From Pseudomonadota bacterium (GTDB lineage: Bacteria; Pseudomonadota; Alphaproteobacteria; Rhizobiales; Xanthobacteraceae): DNA of 7,101 nucleotides. Of the stretch, positions 5,243 to 7,101 are shown piece by piece. The notes below the pieces were generated by a model that was not told the DNA's origin, did no database searches, and saw only the letters and a program-made list of their open reading frames with translations. Within the stretch, counting starts at the first letter, position 1. Each line of letters starts with the position of its first letter. The position numbers and the translations under genes were made by a program. The stretch is from positions 1 through 7,101 of the forward strand of contig CAUJKG010000281.1 of the NCBI GenBank assembly GCA_963205465.1. Direction: 5' to 3'.

Positions 5243-6018
5243 TGTTCAAGGTCCGCCTGATTCCCTGTCTCGACGTGAAAGACGGCCGCGTGGTCAAGGG
5301 CGTGAAGTTCGTCGACTTGCGCGATGCCGGCGATCCGGTGGAAGCGGCGAAGGCTTATGATGCGGCGGGCGCCGACGAGCTTTGCTTCCTCGACATCACC
5401 GCGAGCCACGAAGGGCGCGGCACGCTGCTCGACATCGTGCAGCGCACGGCCGAGGCTTGTTTCATGCCGCTTACGGTCGGCGGCGGCGTGCGCACGGTCG
5501 AAGACGTGCGCGTGCTGCTTGCCTCCGGCGCGGACAAGGTTTCGATCAATACCGCGGCCGTGAACCGCCGCGCCTTCGTCGGCGAGGCGGCCGAAAAATT
5601 CGGTGATCAATGCGTCGTCGTCGCGATCGATGCGAAGAAGGTCTCCGGCGAAGGCGAGCCGCCGCGCTGGGAAATCTTCACCCATGGCGGCCGCAAGCCG
5701 ACCGGACTCGATGCCGTTCAATATGCGCAAGAGGTCGCGGCCCTCGGCGCGGGAGAAATCCTGCTCACTTCGATGGATCGTGACGGCACCAAGATCGGCT
5801 ATGACGTGGCGCTGACACGCGCGATTGCCGATGCCGTCCCGGTCCCGGTAATTGCGTCCGGCGGCGTCGGCAATCTCGATCATCTGGTCGCCGGCATCCG
5901 CGACGGCCACGCCACCGCGGCGCTTGCCGCATCGATCTTTCATTTCGGCGAATTCACCATACGCCAGGCCAAGGAGCATATGGCAAAAGCCGGGCTTCCC
6001 GTGCGGCTGGACGCCTGA
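5242..6018 (+). CDS. hisF: HisF, cyclase subunit of imidazole glycerol phosphate synthase
   Basis: HisF is the (beta-alpha)8-barrel that combines PRFAR with ammonia channelled from HisH to form imidazole glycerol phosphate, plus AICAR that returns to purine synthesis. The 258-residue sequence starts MFKVRLIPCLDVKDGRVVKG. The catalytic aspartates are Asp11 (PCLDVK) and Asp130 (VAIDAKK). Phosphate-binding motifs are TVGGGVR (78-84) and IASGGVG (204-210), and the LLTSMDRDGTKIGYD stretch (174-188) is typical. The family-specific segment after Asp130 containing FTHGGRKPTG (146-155) is intact, as is the FHFGEFTI motif (233-240) near the end. Length is normal. Its start shares one base with the hisA stop, and hisE follows after 12 nt. 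Assignment is secure. Confidence 0.99.
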   Translation: MFKVRLIPCLDVKDGRVVKGVKFVDLRDAGDPVEAAKAYDAAGADELCFLDITASHEGRGTLLDIVQRTAEACFMPLTVGGGVRTVEDVRVLLASGADKVSINTAAVNRRAFVGEAAEKFGDQCVVVAIDAKKVSGEGEPPRWEIFTHGGRKPTGLDAVQYAQEVAALGAGEILLTSMDRDGTKIGYDVALTRAIADAVPVPVIASGGVGNLDHLVAGIRDGHATAALAASIFHFGEFTIRQAKEHMAKAGLPVRLDA

Positions 6019-6030
6019 TAAAGCCGGTTC

Positions 6031-6351
6031 ATGAGCGGTTTCACGCTGGAAGACCTTGCAAGGATCGTTGTGCTCCGCGCGAACGAAAGCGCGGACAAAT
6101 CCTATACGCGCAAGCTGCTCGACGCGGGCGTCGAGAAATGCGCGAAAAAGCTGGGCGAAGAGGCCGCCGAAACGATTATTGCCGCGGTCGCCGGCACCAA
6201 GGAGCAGACCGTCGCCGAAAGCGCGGATTTGCTCTATCATCTCCTCGTGGTTCTGAAAGCGCGCGGTGTCGATCTGGCGGAGGTCTATGCCGAGCTCGAA
6301 CGGCGCACAGCGCAATCCGGGCTCGAAGAAAAAGCGTCGCGTAACCGATAG
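6031..6351 (+). CDS. hisE: HisE, phosphoribosyl-ATP pyrophosphatase
   Basis: HisE hydrolyses phosphoribosyl-ATP to phosphoribosyl-AMP and pyrophosphate, the second step of histidine synthesis. This 106-residue protein is the stand-alone form rather than the HisI-HisE fusion of enterobacteria, so a separate hisI is expected elsewhere in the genome. It has the all-alpha MazG-like fold signature: KSYTRKLLDAG (23-33), KKLGEEAAETIIAA (39-52) giving the ExxE magnesium motif (Glu44, Glu47), and ESADLLYHLLVVL (63-75) with Glu63 and Asp66 as the second acidic pair. The C-terminal YAELERRTAQSGLEEKASR is typical. The ATG at 6031 gives the expected start, though no clear Shine-Dalgarno site is present in the 12-nt gap after hisF. 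coaA begins 34 nt downstream with no terminator between. Confidence 0.97.
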   Translation: MSGFTLEDLARIVVLRANESADKSYTRKLLDAGVEKCAKKLGEEAAETIIAAVAGTKEQTVAESADLLYHLLVVLKARGVDLAEVYAELERRTAQSGLEEKASRNR

Positions 6352-6385
6352 TCTTGTTTGTAAAAGCGTGAGTAGCTGAGCCGTC

Positions 6386-7101
6386 ATGGAACAGCGTATT
6401 GAAGACGACATTTCGCCTTATCGCGTTTTTCCGCGCGAAGAATGGGCCGCGCGGCGCGAAAATACGCCGATGACGCTGACGCAGAGCGAAATCGTTCATC
6501 TGCAGGCGCTCAACGACAAACTGTCGATGAAGGAGGTCGAGGAGATCTATCTTCCGATCTCGCGCCTGCTCGCGTTCTATGTCGAGGCCGCGCAGGACCT
6601 CTTTCGCGGCATGCAGGAATTCCTCGGCGTGAGCGACGGCAAGATGCCCTACATCATCGGCGTCGCCGGCTCGGTCGCGGTTGGCAAGTCGACCACCGCA
6701 CGCGTGTTGCAAGCGCTGCTTGCGCGCTGGAACGATAGCCCGAAAGTCGAGCTGATCACGACCGACGGCTTTCTGTTTCCGAACGCCGTTCTCGAACGCG
6801 AAAAGCTGATGGAGAAGAAGGGCTTTCCCGAGAGCTATGATCTGCCCGCGCTCCTGCGCTTCCTGCACGACGTGAAGGCGGGGCAGCGTAAGGTAAGAGC
6901 GCCGGTCTATAGCCATGTTTCCTACGACGTTATTCCCGGCGAAATGATCGAAGTCGATCAACCCGACATTCTGATCGTCGAGGGCCTGAACGTCTTGCAG
7001 ACCGGACGTCCCCCCAAGGACGGCAAGGCGATCCCTTACGTTTCCGATTTCTTCGACTTCTCGGTCTATATCGACGCGGAAGAAAGCGTGCTGGAATCCT
7101 G
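6386..7101 (+). CDS. coaA: CoaA, type I pantothenate kinase (N-terminal 238 residues)
   Basis: CoaA phosphorylates pantothenate with ATP, the first and usually rate-controlling step of coenzyme A synthesis, in the cytoplasm. The gene runs off the right edge; the family is usually about 310-320 residues, so roughly three quarters is visible. It starts MEQRIEDDISPYRVFPREEW and aligns without gaps to the E. coli enzyme, as I remember that sequence, over the Walker A region. The P-loop GSVAVGKST spans 95-103 with Lys101. Arg106, whose E. coli counterpart is needed for CoA feedback inhibition, is present. TTDGF carries Asp127, PVYSHVSYDVIPG (173-185) is intact, and VEGLNVLQ follows at 198-205. This is the type I enzyme, not type II or III. 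It is probably co-transcribed with hisE, 34 nt upstream; a weak GAG is the only Shine-Dalgarno candidate. Confidence 0.97.
   Translation, partial: MEQRIEDDISPYRVFPREEWAARRENTPMTLTQSEIVHLQALNDKLSMKEVEEIYLPISRLLAFYVEAAQDLFRGMQEFLGVSDGKMPYIIGVAGSVAVGKSTTARVLQALLARWNDSPKVELITTDGFLFPNAVLEREKLMEKKGFPESYDLPALLRFLHDVKAGQRKVRAPVYSHVSYDVIPGEMIEVDQPDILIVEGLNVLQTGRPPKDGKAIPYVSDFFDFSVYIDAEESVLES

Noticed and set aside
6352..6385. Possible separate promoter or terminator between hisE and coaA
   Set aside because: The 34-nt gap has no inverted repeat with a T-tract and no -35/-10 pair; co-transcription is the simpler reading.
5188..6411. 407-codon open frame on the minus strand opposite hisF and hisE
   Set aside because: It mirrors two certain genes in a GC-rich, codon-biased region, shows no recognisable domain and is rich in Arg, Asp and His as expected for an antisense shadow frame.
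1..7101. Mobile elements, CRISPR arrays, tRNA or rRNA genes, or a defence system
   Set aside because: No transposase, integrase, terminal inverted repeats, regularly spaced repeats or structural RNA sequences were seen; all substantial sequence is accounted for by housekeeping and conserved unknown genes.

Overview
This 7.1 kb window looks like an ordinary chromosomal housekeeping region of an alphaproteobacterium, most likely from Hyphomicrobiales (Rhizobiales). I base that on the high GC content with strong G/C third-position preference, a monofunctional HisB, the hisB-DUF2628-hisH-hisA-hisF-hisE-coaA order, the divergently placed hslV, and a DUF2585/UPF0314 membrane protein. The family is not resolvable from this window alone. 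I see no rRNA, tRNA, CRISPR array, insertion sequence, integrase or phage signature.

The layout is two divergent transcription units separated by a 138-bp control region (2372-2509). The leftward unit (minus strand) reads hslV (2371-1820), a roughly 10-pass membrane protein of unknown function (1823-846), a DUF2585 membrane protein (845-237) and hslU (224 to beyond the left edge). The first three genes are joined by a 4-bp ATGA overlap and a direct TGA-ATG junction, and hslU follows after 12 nt. HslV (peptidase) and HslU (AAA+ unfoldase) form one ATP-dependent protease, yet here their genes are separated by about 1.6 kb holding two membrane-protein genes.

The rightward unit (plus strand) reads hisB (2510-3103), a DUF2628 membrane protein (3174-3662), hisH (3659-4309), a 63-codon tryptophan-rich membrane mini-protein (4306-4497), hisA (4514-5242, TTG start), hisF (5242-6018), hisE (6031-6351) and coaA (6386 to beyond the right edge). 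Most junctions after the DUF2628 gene are overlapping or nearly so, which points to one polycistronic transcript. HisE, HisA, HisH/HisF and HisB catalyse steps 2, 4, 5 and 6 of histidine synthesis. hisG, hisI, hisC and hisD are absent here and must lie elsewhere. CoaA starts coenzyme A synthesis from pantothenate.

No convincing novel system is visible. The points most worth a second look are the two coupled membrane-protein genes inside the hslV-hslU operon, the VanZ-like spacing of acidic/Arg/Asn residues in the DUF2585 protein, the Trp-rich mini-gene placed directly before hisA, and a GC-rich hairpin that would contain the hslV ribosome binding site.
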